Assembly (NCBI GenBank): GCA_020352595.1 | Contig: CP070682.1 | Location: 918,300 to 928,893, forward strand | Source: a bacterium | GTDB lineage: Bacteria > BMS3Abin14 | DNA length: 10,594 bases | Direction of reading: 5' to 3' | Notes under the pieces: generated by a model | Databases searched by the model: none | What the model saw: only the letters and a program-made list of their open reading frames with translations | Told to the model about the DNA's origin: nothing | Position numbers and translations under genes: made by a program | Part shown: in pieces, positions 1 to 7,463 of the stretch | How the letters are laid out: each line of letters starts with the position of its first letter | Position numbering within the stretch: position 1 is the stretch's first letter

Positions 1-1
1 C

Positions 2-1216
2 CTGAGCGAGCTGTATGGTCTTGCAGGGGACTCAGTGCGGTTCCACGAGTCGGCCGGGATCCTGGAGGTCTATCGGCCCGTAGAGGTCGACGTCTCTGGG
101 GGCCGGCTCTTCCTCATGCTGGGTTTCGATGTTTCTGAGGTTTCCGGCATCGTTTCCAAGATCACGCGGCTCATCGCCGTCAACGCCTTCATTGTCTACA
201 TCCTCGGTCTGCTCGCGCTCATAGCGGCCGTCAACAGGCTCACCGAGCCTCTGGAGAACCTTGCTGAAGGGATCAAGGATCTCGGGCTTGGCAGGGTGCC
301 CAGCCCAGTTCCCGTCAGGGGATATGACGAGGTCGGCGCCCTCTCATCCAACTTCAACAAGATGATCGAGGACCTCGGCCGGTACCGGGAGGAGGTTGAG
401 AGATACCAGAAGCACCTTGAAGAGATGGTCAGGGACCGCACGGAGGCCCTGAACCTTGCCAACAGTGAGCTGCTGAGGATCAATGCAAGCCTCAAGGAGG
501 CCAACGCCAAGCTCCTCGAGCTCGACAAGCTCAAATCCAACTTTCTGGGTATCGCCACCCATGAGCTGAAGACGCCCCTGTCCGTCGTGGGAGGTTATCT
601 CGACAGCCTCCGGGACGGGTTCGCCGGCGATCTGAACGAGGTCCAGGATGGCATCGTGGGAGAGGCCCTTTCCAGCTGCCACAGGATGGAGGCCCTCATA
701 AGCGACATGCTGGACCTCACCAAGATCGAAGCTGGAAAGATGCCCATGGAGATCAGGCGGTTTCCCGTCATCGGCTGTGTCCAGAAAGTCGGGGGGCAGA
801 TGATCCCCCTTCTCCAGAAGAAGAAGCTCACGCTGGACATCCAGGAAGGGGGGATGGAGGTTGAGGCCCTTTGCGACGAGGATCGCATCATCCAGGTCCT
901 GGTGAACCTGATATCCAATGCCATCAAATTCACGCCCTCCGGAGGAAAGATAACGGTTTCCGCGCGCGGCGGGACCCGCCAGGGCCCATCCAGCGTCCAG
1001 GTGACAGTATCCGACACGGGTATCGGCATCAGCCATCAGGACCTGCCCCATATCTTCGATGAATTCGCCCAGGTTGGTGAGCCGGGGAAGGTCGAGGGGA
1101 CCGGTCTCGGCCTTGCCATCTGCCGCAGGATCGTCCATGCCCACGGCGGCGAGATCTGGGCCGAGAGCAAGCTCGGCCAGGGCACGACCTTCCACTTCAC
1201 GCTGCCTCTGGCCTGA
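2..1216 (+). CDS. Sensor histidine kinase (HAMP, HisKA, HATPase_c), 5' partial
   Basis: Membrane sensor kinase of a two-component system that autophosphorylates on a histidine; its response regulator is not in the window. The frame is open to the left edge, so the N-terminus and first membrane helix are missing. The GTG at 35 is probably internal. Counting from the codon at base 2: the end of a probable extracytoplasmic domain (1-55), a membrane helix (about 57-77), a HAMP linker (about 78-130), and a coiled coil (about 125-178). HisKA follows with H-box ATHELKTPL, phospho-acceptor H187 (codon 560-562). The ATPase domain has N-box NLISNAIKF (N306), G1 box DTGIGI (D338), F-box FDEFAQ and G2 box GTGLGL (366-371). 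All catalytic boxes are intact. There is no receiver domain, so this is a classical rather than hybrid kinase. The signal sensed cannot be told. It ends 184 bases from the convergent HD-GYP gene. Confidence 0.95.
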   Translation: MSELYGLAGDSVRFHESAGILEVYRPVEVDVSGGRLFLMLGFDVSEVSGIVSKITRLIAVNAFIVYILGLLALIAAVNRLTEPLENLAEGIKDLGLGRVPSPVPVRGYDEVGALSSNFNKMIEDLGRYREEVERYQKHLEEMVRDRTEALNLANSELLRINASLKEANAKLLELDKLKSNFLGIATHELKTPLSVVGGYLDSLRDGFAGDLNEVQDGIVGEALSSCHRMEALISDMLDLTKIEAGKMPMEIRRFPVIGCVQKVGGQMIPLLQKKKLTLDIQEGGMEVEALCDEDRIIQVLVNLISNAIKFTPSGGKITVSARGGTRQGPSSVQVTVSDTGIGISHQDLPHIFDEFAQVGEPGKVEGTGLGLAICRRIVHAHGGEIWAESKLGQGTTFHFTLPLA

Positions 1217-1260
1217 AAACAGTGTCGTGGACGCAGGGCACGGAACGCGGGAACATTGAC

Positions 1261-1370
1261 CCGGAGACCGGAAGCCGGCAGAGGGGCCTGCCTCCATGGA
1301 AATGGGTGCCATTCCCTGCAGGAAAAAATGACCGGGGTCACCCGGTTTTGCTCTGGATTCCGGTCTCTGG
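1261..1370. repeat. Long-range inverted repeat enclosing the terminator
   Basis: The arms at 1261-1273 and 1358-1370 are complementary at 12 of 13 positions (core GAGACCGGAA with TTCCGGTCTC; the mismatch would be a G-U pair in RNA). They enclose 84 bases holding further stems: GGCAG/CTGCC (1277-1281 with 1288-1292), CCTGC/GCAGG (1287-1291 with 1318-1322) around GGAAATGG/CCATTCC (1298-1305 with 1309-1315), and the terminator hairpin. The inner GGCAG and CCTGC stems compete with each other. This may be only a compound terminator, or a degenerate mobile or structured repeat. No flanking target duplication was seen. Confidence 0.45.
1323..1349. terminator. Bidirectional intrinsic terminator between convergent genes
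   Basis: A perfect 6-bp stem, ACCGGG (1331-1336) and CCCGGT (1341-1346), closes a GTCA loop. On the plus strand it runs into TTTT (1346-1349). On the minus strand it is followed after two bases by six Ts (complement of AAAAAA, 1323-1328). It lies between the 3' ends of the kinase (1216) and the HD-GYP gene (1400), where a shared terminator is expected. The minus-strand T tract is the better one. The stem is short but GC-rich. Confidence 0.62.
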
Positions 1371-1380
1371 ACCCTTCAGT

Positions 1381-1407
1381 TGCAGCGATCCCGAGGGGAT
1401 CACTGCA
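1381..1407 (-). other. Interrupted 27-base palindrome over the HD-GYP stop codon
   Basis: Stem TGCAG (1381-1385) and CTGCA (1403-1407), a C/A mismatch, then GATCCC (1387-1392) and GGGATC (1396-1401) around a GAG loop. It covers the last codons and stop of the minus-strand HD-GYP gene. No T tract follows on either strand, so it is not an intrinsic terminator by itself. It may stabilise the 3' end of the transcript or be chance. Confidence 0.5.
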
Positions 1408-2890
1408 GCATGGCCGTCATCCCCGAACCGGTCATGATGCCGATGACCTTCCGGAAGATCTCCACAACGTCAGGGTCGAACTGCGTTCCGAGGTTCTGGT
1501 CCATCTCCCTCAGGGCCTCGGCGATGCTCATGGGCTCCCTGTAAGGCCGCCTTGTGGTCATGGCATCGAAGGCGTCGGCCACGGAAAGGATCCTGGACTC
1601 GAAGAGGATCTCGCTGCCCATGGTCCCGTGGGGATAGCCCTTGCCGTCGGGACGCTCGTGGTGCTGGAGGACCGCGATCTTGATCCTTTCGTCGAAATCG
1701 ATGGGCTCCAGGATACGGAAACCGATCATGGGGTGATCCTTGATCTTCTCATATTCCTCGACCTCGAGGGAGGTCGGCTTGTTGAGGATGCTCAGCTCCA
1801 CCGTGATCTTGCCGATGTCGTGCAGAACGGCCGCCTGCTGGATGATCTCCAGCTGTTCCATGGACATGCCCATCTGTTCGCCGATGAGGAGGGAATACTG
1901 GGTTACCCGCTCGGAGTGACCCCGCGTATAGACGTCCTTGGATTCCACCGCCACGATGAGGGACTGGACCATGGCGAAGTAGCTCCTCTGGATCTTCTCC
2001 AGAAGAAGGGCGTTGTGGATCGCCATGGCCGTCTCGGAAGCGATGGTGGCGAGCAGGGTGCGCTCCTCCTCGCTGAACGGATCGCCCGATCTCCTGTTGA
2101 TAAGGCAGATCACGCCCATGAGCTCTTCCTTGATCATGATGGGCACGCAGATGGCCGTACGGCGCTGGTACCCCATCCTGCTGACGGGTGAGAAAGCGTC
2201 CTGCTGACCGAAATCCTTTACGAGCAGAGGTTTCCTGTTCTGGGCGACCCAGCCCGCCAGACCTTTTCCCAGCGGTACCGAGTGTCTCCCCCCCGACATG
2301 GATTCAGGGATACCCTGGGAGTACTCGAGGACCAGTTCGCCGCGCTGCTTGTCCAGGAGGAGCAGGTGGCCGATCTCTGCCTGGAGGAGCTCCGCCGGGA
2401 GGGAGACGGCCATCCGGTAGATCTGTTTTTTGTCGTGCTCCATCCCCATCATGCGGCTGATCTGGTTGAGTGCGGAAAGCCGGTTGATGGCCTCGTTCAG
2501 GCTCTCGTTCGTCCCCTCCAGATCCCTGTTCAGGTTGGACACCATCTCGTTGGCCGTCCGGGTCTCCCGCAGCTGCTTTTCCAGCTGCCTGGAGAGGTTC
2601 TCCCGCTCGAGGAGATAGGCCATCTCCTTTTTCTCGAAGGACATCATCTTCTGCTGGAACTTTTCCATCCTCTGGAGATCACCGAGAGCCTTGGACAGGA
2701 GAGAGTAGTGGGCGGAGGCCTTTGAAAGGACGGGCAGGGAGGTCCTGGGAAAAACGAGGTCCTGGTCCCCCTCCTCCATGCGGGAGGCTGTCGTGTTGAG
2801 CCGGTGGAGGAAGTGCAGGATAAAGGAGAGGGTCGCCGCGAAAAGGGCGATGAGAGCGAAGAGCAGGATGATGATCTGGTAGGATTCCAT
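1400..2890 (-). CDS. Membrane GAF/HD-GYP protein, predicted cyclic-di-GMP phosphodiesterase
   Basis: A 496-residue protein predicted to hydrolyse cyclic-di-GMP. An N-terminal membrane helix (about 5-28) anchors it. A heptad-rich coiled coil (about 65-140) leads to a GAF-type sensory domain (about 145-300), then an HD-GYP domain (about 310-490). The HD-GYP signature is complete: H325 in RGHSERV, H357-D358 in VLHDIGK, H386 in KDHPMIG, H410-H411 with HHERPDGKGYP (410-420), and D439 in SVADAFDAM. An active enzyme is therefore likely; the GAF ligand is unknown. There is no GGDEF, receiver or HAMP domain. The ATG at 2890 is the first start after the upstream in-frame stop near 2936 and has only a weak AGG five bases upstream. 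It is divergent from the DUF2065 gene and convergent with the kinase. A functional link to the kinase is plausible but rests only on adjacency. Confidence 0.95.
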   Translation of the reverse strand: MESYQIIILLFALIALFAATLSFILHFLHRLNTTASRMEEGDQDLVFPRTSLPVLSKASAHYSLLSKALGDLQRMEKFQQKMMSFEKKEMAYLLERENLSRQLEKQLRETRTANEMVSNLNRDLEGTNESLNEAINRLSALNQISRMMGMEHDKKQIYRMAVSLPAELLQAEIGHLLLLDKQRGELVLEYSQGIPESMSGGRHSVPLGKGLAGWVAQNRKPLLVKDFGQQDAFSPVSRMGYQRRTAICVPIMIKEELMGVICLINRRSGDPFSEEERTLLATIASETAMAIHNALLLEKIQRSYFAMVQSLIVAVESKDVYTRGHSERVTQYSLLIGEQMGMSMEQLEIIQQAAVLHDIGKITVELSILNKPTSLEVEEYEKIKDHPMIGFRILEPIDFDERIKIAVLQHHERPDGKGYPHGTMGSEILFESRILSVADAFDAMTTRRPYREPMSIAEALREMDQNLGTQFDPDVVEIFRKVIGIMTGSGMTAMLQ

Positions 2891-3056
2891 ATACCTGTAC
2901 CGAACCGCCTGCCCGAGGATGCGCGCGATGCTTCCTCATGGTAGCGGCGTGGCAAAGAACGAAGATTTCAATTTTGTACTGTTTATGAGATCACTAATAT
3001 CAGAATCGGGGTTTCGCCGCAACTGCCCGCATGGATACCAAATGTCCCGTTGCGTC

Positions 3057-3069
3057 CATCGGCCCGATG
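3057..3069. promoter_or_regulatory. 13-base palindrome, possible operator
   Basis: CATCGG and CCGATG are perfect inverted halves around one central C. A one-base loop cannot form an RNA hairpin, so if it has a role it would be as a DNA site for a dimeric regulator. It lies about 57 bases downstream of the AT-rich promoter-like patch and 150 bases before the DUF2065 start. The half-site core CCATCG recurs at 3140-3145. No regulator is identified. Confidence 0.3.
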
Positions 3070-3112
3070 TGATAAGGGTCGCCGGGACCAGTGGTGCTGC
3101 GGATGCGGTGGC

Positions 3113-3172
3113 GGACCCCGCGGAGGCCCTGTGCGGGGTCCATCGCACGGGGTACGTGATGCGATGGGGACC
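3113..3172 (+). promoter_or_regulatory. Two overlapping, mutually exclusive stems upstream of the DUF2065 gene
   Basis: Stem A is a perfect 9-bp pair, GGACCCCGC (3113-3121) with GCGGGGTCC (3133-3141), around an 11-base loop. Stem B pairs GGTCC ATCGC (3137-3146) with GCGAT, a two-base bulge, and GGACC (3161-3172); in another register CCATCGCA (3140-3147) pairs perfectly with TGCGATGG (3160-3167). Both stems need bases 3137-3141, so they cannot coexist. Alternative pairing is typical of attenuators and riboswitch platforms, but no T tract follows either stem and no known riboswitch core was recognised. Confidence 0.45.
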
Positions 3173-3220
3173 ACCTGCTTCCAAACCCGGTTTTCCATTT
3201 CCTGAGTCCTGCGGACCGCC

Positions 3221-3424
3221 ATGAAATTTCAGACCGGTTTATTCATCGCCGCCCTCGGCCTTGCCCTCGTCATTGAGGGACTGCCGTATTTTCTGGCACC
3301 AGAGGCCGTCAAGAGAATGATGATCCGCGTCCTCGGCGTATCACCCCGGGTCCTGAGGATCCTGGGTCTGGCGAGCATGACGGCCGGTCTCCTTCTCGTG
3401 GCCCTGTCGCGCCTGTTGGCGTAA
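3221..3424 (+). CDS. DUF2065 (YjeT-like) small inner-membrane protein
   Basis: A 67-residue protein with two hydrophobic helices, about 5-26 and 46-66, joined by a basic loop (residues 28-44, with K31, R32, R36, R43 and R46 nearby). The segment EGLPYFLAPEAVKRMM after the first helix and the pattern LRILGLASMTAGLLLVAL in the second match the DUF2065 family, whose E. coli member is YjeT. The molecular function of the family is not established. The ATG at 3221 has only a poor ribosome binding site (GCGGA about five bases upstream). It is followed 11 bases later by the SpoIID-domain gene in the same direction, so the two are probably co-transcribed. It is the first gene of the plus-strand run, after the structured divergent region. 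Small size makes gene prediction less certain, but length and pattern fit well. Confidence 0.86.
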   Translation: MKFQTGLFIAALGLALVIEGLPYFLAPEAVKRMMIRVLGVSPRVLRILGLASMTAGLLLVALSRLLA

Positions 3425-3435
3425 GATCCCACCGG

Positions 3436-4584
3436 ATGCGAGCGACGACCCCAAAGGCCCGGACCAAGGGTTTGCTCTCATCCGCGGTGGCCCTGCTGTT
3501 CCTTTCAGCGACCGGTGTTGCCGCCGGGGCCGAACAGCCGGAAGTCAGGCTGCTCGTGGGGGAGAATATGCCGAGGACCGTGGTCAGGGCCACCTCCATG
3601 GTCATCCAGCGCTGGGAATCAGGAAGATGGCAGGATGTCCTCGGCGAGGTGCGCGCTGCCGCTTTCACCGCACGGTCCCATGGTGTCCGGCTCGAGGGGA
3701 GCGATCTGGCCTCGTCGCTGTTCAGGGTGAGGCCGCTGTCCGGCCTGCTGCAGGCCAACGGCAAGTACCAGAGGGGTTTTTTGACCATATCCGCCAGCGG
3801 CGGGTCCCTCATGCTCGTCGCAACAATGCCCCTGGAATCGTATCTCGTCGGGGTGGTGAACGGAGAGGTGGATTCCGCCTGGCCCGAGGAAGCGGTGAAG
3901 GCCCAGGTTGTGGCCGCCAGGACCTATGCCCTTCACCAGATCGCCAGGCAGGCGCCTCTGTACGACCTTAGAACAGACTTTTTGCACCAGGTCTACGCCG
4001 GCGTGGGCGCCGAAGACGAGAGGGCCTGGGAGGCGGTCCGGAGCACGAGGGGGGAGGCGGTCTACTGGCAGGGGGAGCTCGTTCCGGCGTTCTTCCACTC
4101 CACCTGCGGTGGTGCGACGGCCACCGCGTCCGAGGTCTGGGGGATCGGGCATCCGGCTCTCGTCAGTGTCACGTGCGAAGATTGCCGCGACTCGCCCTAC
4201 TACCGGTGGCAGAGCCGCCTCACGGTCCAGGAACTGCGCGAAGCGGTCAGGACGCTCTACCCTGCGGCGGGGAGGGTGCGGTCGCTGGGGATCCATCGAA
4301 GGACATCAGAGGGGCGGATCCTGACCCTCTTCATCCAGACCGACACCGGCCGGATCCTCGTCGATGCCGGCGACCTGAGAAAGGTGCTCGGTTACAGGAG
4401 GCTGCCCGGCACGAGGTTCACCATGGGCCTCGACCAGGGTGACGTGGTTCTCACCGGATCCGGTTATGGACACGGTGTGGGACTTTGCCAATGGGGTGCC
4501 AGAGGCAGCGCCCTCAAGGGTATGGATTACAGGCAGATACTCGGCAGGTACTACCCGGGCTCGGAGGTGAGGCGTGCCTTCTGA
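3436..4584 (+). CDS. Exported SpoIID/LytB-domain protein, putative peptidoglycan lytic transglycosylase
   Basis: A 382-residue exported protein. An N-terminal signal peptide has a basic start (R2, K7, R9, K11), a hydrophobic core (about 13-30) and a likely cleavage after the A-G-A at 30-32. The SpoIID domain covers roughly 110-380. Recognisable blocks are LESYLVGVVNGEV (133-145, with E134 and E144 as catalytic candidates), EAVKAQVVAARTYAL (142-156 region extended to about 166), FHSTCGG (220-226), a CEDC pair (247-250) and the C-terminal GYGHGVGLCQWGARG (343-357). Relatives of SpoIID cleave glycan strands lacking stem peptides; in non-sporulating bacteria the family occurs as a cell-wall enzyme. 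H221, C224, C247 and C250 could bind metal or form disulfides. The ATG at 3436 lacks an obvious ribosome binding site, but upstream in-frame codons offer no start. It lies between the DUF2065 gene and queA; no sporulation genes are nearby. Confidence 0.93.
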   Translation: MRATTPKARTKGLLSSAVALLFLSATGVAAGAEQPEVRLLVGENMPRTVVRATSMVIQRWESGRWQDVLGEVRAAAFTARSHGVRLEGSDLASSLFRVRPLSGLLQANGKYQRGFLTISASGGSLMLVATMPLESYLVGVVNGEVDSAWPEEAVKAQVVAARTYALHQIARQAPLYDLRTDFLHQVYAGVGAEDERAWEAVRSTRGEAVYWQGELVPAFFHSTCGGATATASEVWGIGHPALVSVTCEDCRDSPYYRWQSRLTVQELREAVRTLYPAAGRVRSLGIHRRTSEGRILTLFIQTDTGRILVDAGDLRKVLGYRRLPGTRFTMGLDQGDVVLTGSGYGHGVGLCQWGARGSALKGMDYRQILGRYYPGSEVRRAF

Positions 4585-4589
4585 GCCAC

Positions 4590-4626
4590 GGGGAGCTTCA
4601 CCCGACCCCCGGGGCCTGCGCTCCCC
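4590..4626 (+). other. GC-rich hairpin just after the SpoIID-domain gene
   Basis: GGGGAGC (4590-4596) and GCTCCCC (4620-4626) pair perfectly, starting five bases after the stop codon. The loop contains a further CCCC/GGGG run. A competing pairing, CCACGG (4586-4591) with CCGTGG (4640-4645), overlaps it. No T tract follows, so termination by this hairpin alone is unlikely; it may protect the upstream message or mark a processing point in the 138-base gap before queA. Confidence 0.4.
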
Positions 4627-4686
4627 CCGTTCCATCCCTCCGTGGCCGTGGTCCGCCTCAAGTTGCGTCAGGAGTCCGCACCCGCA

Positions 4687-4718
4687 GATCCTGATGGGGT
4701 CCGACCCGATGAAGGATC
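4687..4718 (+). promoter_or_regulatory. Hairpin covering the queA ribosome binding site
   Basis: GATCC (4687-4691) pairs with GGATC (4714-4718), and inside it GGGT (4697-4700) pairs with ACCC (4704-4707) around a CCG loop. The right arm of the outer stem contains the GGA of the GAAGGA ribosome binding site (4711-4716) used by the ATG at 4723. Folding would hide the site. The outer stem is only 5 bp with an internal loop between, so stability is uncertain. Confidence 0.35.
4711..4716 (+). promoter_or_regulatory. Ribosome binding site deciding the queA start
   Basis: GAAGGA ends six bases before the ATG at 4723. Neither the GTG at 4642 (pyrimidine-rich upstream, no purine site) nor the ATG at 4741 (GGAATGG about eight bases upstream) has a better match, so 4723 is preferred. 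Confidence 0.6.
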
Positions 4719-4722
4719 CGGC

Positions 4723-5784
4723 ATGTGGAATGGTGCCGCCATGAAGGTCCCCGATCCGCTGTCCCTCGAAGCCTTCGACTACGATCTCCCGGAGGATCTC
4801 GTCGCCCAGAGTCCGGCGGAGAAAAGGACAGGATCGCGCCTCCTGCGGCTGGACAGACGATCCGGATCCGTGGAGCACCTGCCGTTCGCCGGACTCGCCA
4901 GGACCCTGAGGGAAGGGGATCTTCTCGTACTCAACGACACCAGGGTGTTTCCTGCAAGGCTCTACGCCCGCAGGCAGTCGGGCGGCCTCGCTGAGGTCCT
5001 TCTGCTGAAGTTCCCCACCGGGGCCGGAAAGGTGCCGTGTCTGGTCAGGCCGGCGCGGCGGTTCAGGGATCCGGAGCGGCTCACTGCCCAGGATGGCTCA
5101 CTCCTTCTCGTCAGGAGGGAGGGAGACCGTTTTACCGTCACATGCGAGACACACCCTCTGGCACTGGTGGTGGAACGCTGCGGCCGGATGCCACTGCCGC
5201 CCTACATCCGCAGGGACAGCAGGGAACGCATGGAAGAGGACCGGGAACGCTATCAGACGGTCTACGCCAGGTACGACGGAGCTGTGGCAGCGCCCACGGC
5301 GGGTCTTCACTTCGACGAGGAGATGCTCCGCGGACTCGAGGAGAAGGGTGTGCTCGTCAGGTCGGTGACGCTGCACGTCGGCCCGGGGACCTTTCTTCCC
5401 GTCAGGTCCGCCGATATCACCAGGCACCGCATGGAGGAGGAGTGGTACAACGTTCCTGAAGAGACGGCCCTTCAGGTGGCGCTCACCAAGGGAGCCGGGG
5501 GCCGGGTGGTGGCTGTGGGCACCACCGTGGTCAGGACCCTCGAATCGGCCTGGGCTGCCGGCGGCCTCCGGACGGGTGAGGGGACGACAGACCTTTTCAT
5601 CTACCCCGGCTACCGTTTCATGGCCGTCGATGCCCTCCTGACGAACTTTCACCTCCCCAGGTCCACCCTGCTCATGCTGGTCTGCGCCTTCGGGGGGACC
5701 CGGAACGTGCTGGAAGCCTACCGCACCGCCGTCAGAGAGAGATACCGCTTCTACAGTTACGGGGACGCCATGTTCATCCAATGA
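4723..5784 (+). CDS. queA: S-adenosylmethionine:tRNA ribosyltransferase-isomerase
   Basis: QueA transfers and rearranges the ribosyl group of S-adenosylmethionine onto preQ1 at tRNA position 34, giving epoxyqueuosine, a late step of queuosine synthesis in the cytoplasm. With the ATG at 4723 it has 353 residues, close to the 356 of E. coli QueA. Family blocks in order are YDLPEDLVAQSP near the start, LVLNDTRVFPARL (68-80), the APTAGLHF motif (190-197), HVGPGTFLPV (218-227), TTVVRTLES (277-285) and NFHLPRSTLLMLVCAFGG (308-325). All are intact. The start at 4723 is chosen for its ribosome binding site; 4741 is an alternative that fits the E. coli N-terminus equally well, and the longer GTG form from 4642 adds unconserved residues. 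tgt follows after a 157-base gap. It shares its direction with the SpoIID gene upstream, 138 bases away. Confidence 0.97.
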   Translation: MWNGAAMKVPDPLSLEAFDYDLPEDLVAQSPAEKRTGSRLLRLDRRSGSVEHLPFAGLARTLREGDLLVLNDTRVFPARLYARRQSGGLAEVLLLKFPTGAGKVPCLVRPARRFRDPERLTAQDGSLLLVRREGDRFTVTCETHPLALVVERCGRMPLPPYIRRDSRERMEEDRERYQTVYARYDGAVAAPTAGLHFDEEMLRGLEEKGVLVRSVTLHVGPGTFLPVRSADITRHRMEEEWYNVPEETALQVALTKGAGGRVVAVGTTVVRTLESAWAAGGLRTGEGTTDLFIYPGYRFMAVDALLTNFHLPRSTLLMLVCAFGGTRNVLEAYRTAVRERYRFYSYGDAMFIQ

Positions 5785-5850
5785 GGTGGTCTCAGGTTCG
5801 AGGGTGCTGATCCCGGGTGGCGGTTTCAGGAAGGCCGGGCGATCCTGTTC

Positions 5851-7075
<1,225 letters not shown>

Positions 7076-7087
7076 TAACAAGGATAA

Positions 7088-7108
7088 TGCGTCCCATACA
7101 GTGACGCA
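7088..7108 (+). other. Small hairpin between tgt and yajC
   Basis: TGCGTC (7088-7093) and GACGCA (7103-7108) pair perfectly around nine bases. It lies just before the yajC ribosome binding site and has no T tract, so it is not a terminator. It could be an RNA processing or stability element. Confidence 0.35.
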
Positions 7109-7112
7109 GCCA

Positions 7113-7118
7113 AGGAGG
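7113..7118 (+). promoter_or_regulatory. Strong ribosome binding site of yajC
   Basis: AGGAGG ends five bases before the ATG at 7124. It is the best ribosome binding site in the window, consistent with high translation of yajC compared with its neighbours. Confidence 0.75.
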
Positions 7119-7123
7119 AAATA

Positions 7124-7450
7124 ATGTTCACAGGAATCGCCCACGCAGCTCAAACCGGTCCAGGAGCAGGAGGCATCGGAGCCTTTCTGCCCCTTATCGT
7201 TCTCTTCGCCATCTTCTACTTTCTCCTTATCCGCCCCCAGCAGAAAAGGGCCAAGGAGCATCAGGCGACGCTGGAGGCCCTCAATGCCGGGGACACCGTC
7301 ATCACCAACGCGGGGATATACGGGACGGTGATCAAGATCGACGGCCACGTGGTCACCCTCCAGTGCTCGGACAAGGTGAGGATTAAGGTGATCAAGAAGT
7401 CCATCTCGGCCAAGGTCGACCCCTCCACGATGATGGGAAGCGACGAGTGA
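7124..7450 (+). CDS. yajC: Sec translocon accessory subunit YajC
   Basis: A small single-span inner-membrane protein that joins SecD and SecF in the accessory complex of the SecYEG translocon. It has 108 residues (E. coli 110). A short glycine- and alanine-rich N-terminus leads into a membrane helix (about 18-36) that ends in the family hallmark LLIRPQQKRAKEHQ. A cytoplasmic domain follows with AGDTVITNAGIYGTVIKIDG (55-74), the most conserved part of the family. The start is firm because of the AGGAGG site just upstream. secD begins 43 bases after the stop, and the order yajC-secD-secF is the usual bacterial arrangement, so the three are almost certainly co-transcribed. YajC is dispensable in E. 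coli; nothing here suggests an unusual role. Confidence 0.96.
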   Translation: MFTGIAHAAQTGPGAGGIGAFLPLIVLFAIFYFLLIRPQQKRAKEHQATLEALNAGDTVITNAGIYGTVIKIDGHVVTLQCSDKVRIKVIKKSISAKVDPSTMMGSDE

Positions 7451-7463
7451 AAGCAGAAGAGAA

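Larger units (their letters stand above)
2891..3220. promoter_or_regulatory. Divergent intergenic region, 330 bases, no credible gene
   Basis: This separates the minus-strand HD-GYP gene from the plus-strand DUF2065 gene, so promoters for both are expected here. Bases 2961-3007 are strikingly AT-rich (13 G/C of 47 by hand count) in a GC-rich window. On the plus strand TTGTAC (2974-2979) and TAATAT (2995-3000) form a weak -35/-10 pair with a short 15-base spacer. No clear minus-strand promoter could be picked. The half nearer the DUF2065 gene is GC-rich and full of inverted repeats, listed separately. Short open frames exist on both strands but have arbitrary composition and no recognisable domain. 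Confidence 0.5.

Noticed and set aside
35..37. GTG as start of the histidine kinase
   Set aside because: The frame is open upstream to the window edge, no ribosome binding site is seen, and the first membrane helix of such a sensor would be missing.
344..1312. 322-codon open frame on the minus strand opposite the histidine kinase
   Set aside because: It lies antisense to a gene with complete kinase motifs. Its own translation has no recognisable domain; long antisense frames are common in GC-rich coding DNA.
1256..2191. 311-codon plus-strand frame opposite the HD-GYP gene
   Set aside because: It is a His- and Asp-rich translation typical of the complement of a real gene, and the minus strand carries intact GAF and HD-GYP motifs.
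2891..3220. Cyclic-di-GMP riboswitch near the HD-GYP gene
   Set aside because: The conserved core and tetraloop-receptor pattern of the GEMM class were looked for and not recognised, though a covariance-model search was not possible.
2919..3224. 101-codon plus-strand frame in the divergent intergenic region
   Set aside because: It runs through the AT-rich patch and palindromes, has arbitrary composition, no domain, and overlaps the DUF2065 start.
3436..4584. SpoIID homologue as evidence for spore formation
   Set aside because: The domain is widespread in non-sporulating Gram-negative bacteria, and the surrounding genes are queuosine and Sec genes, not sporulation genes.
4642..4644. GTG as queA start
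   Set aside because: It would add 27 unconserved residues over a structured gap and has no ribosome binding site; 4723 has a good one.
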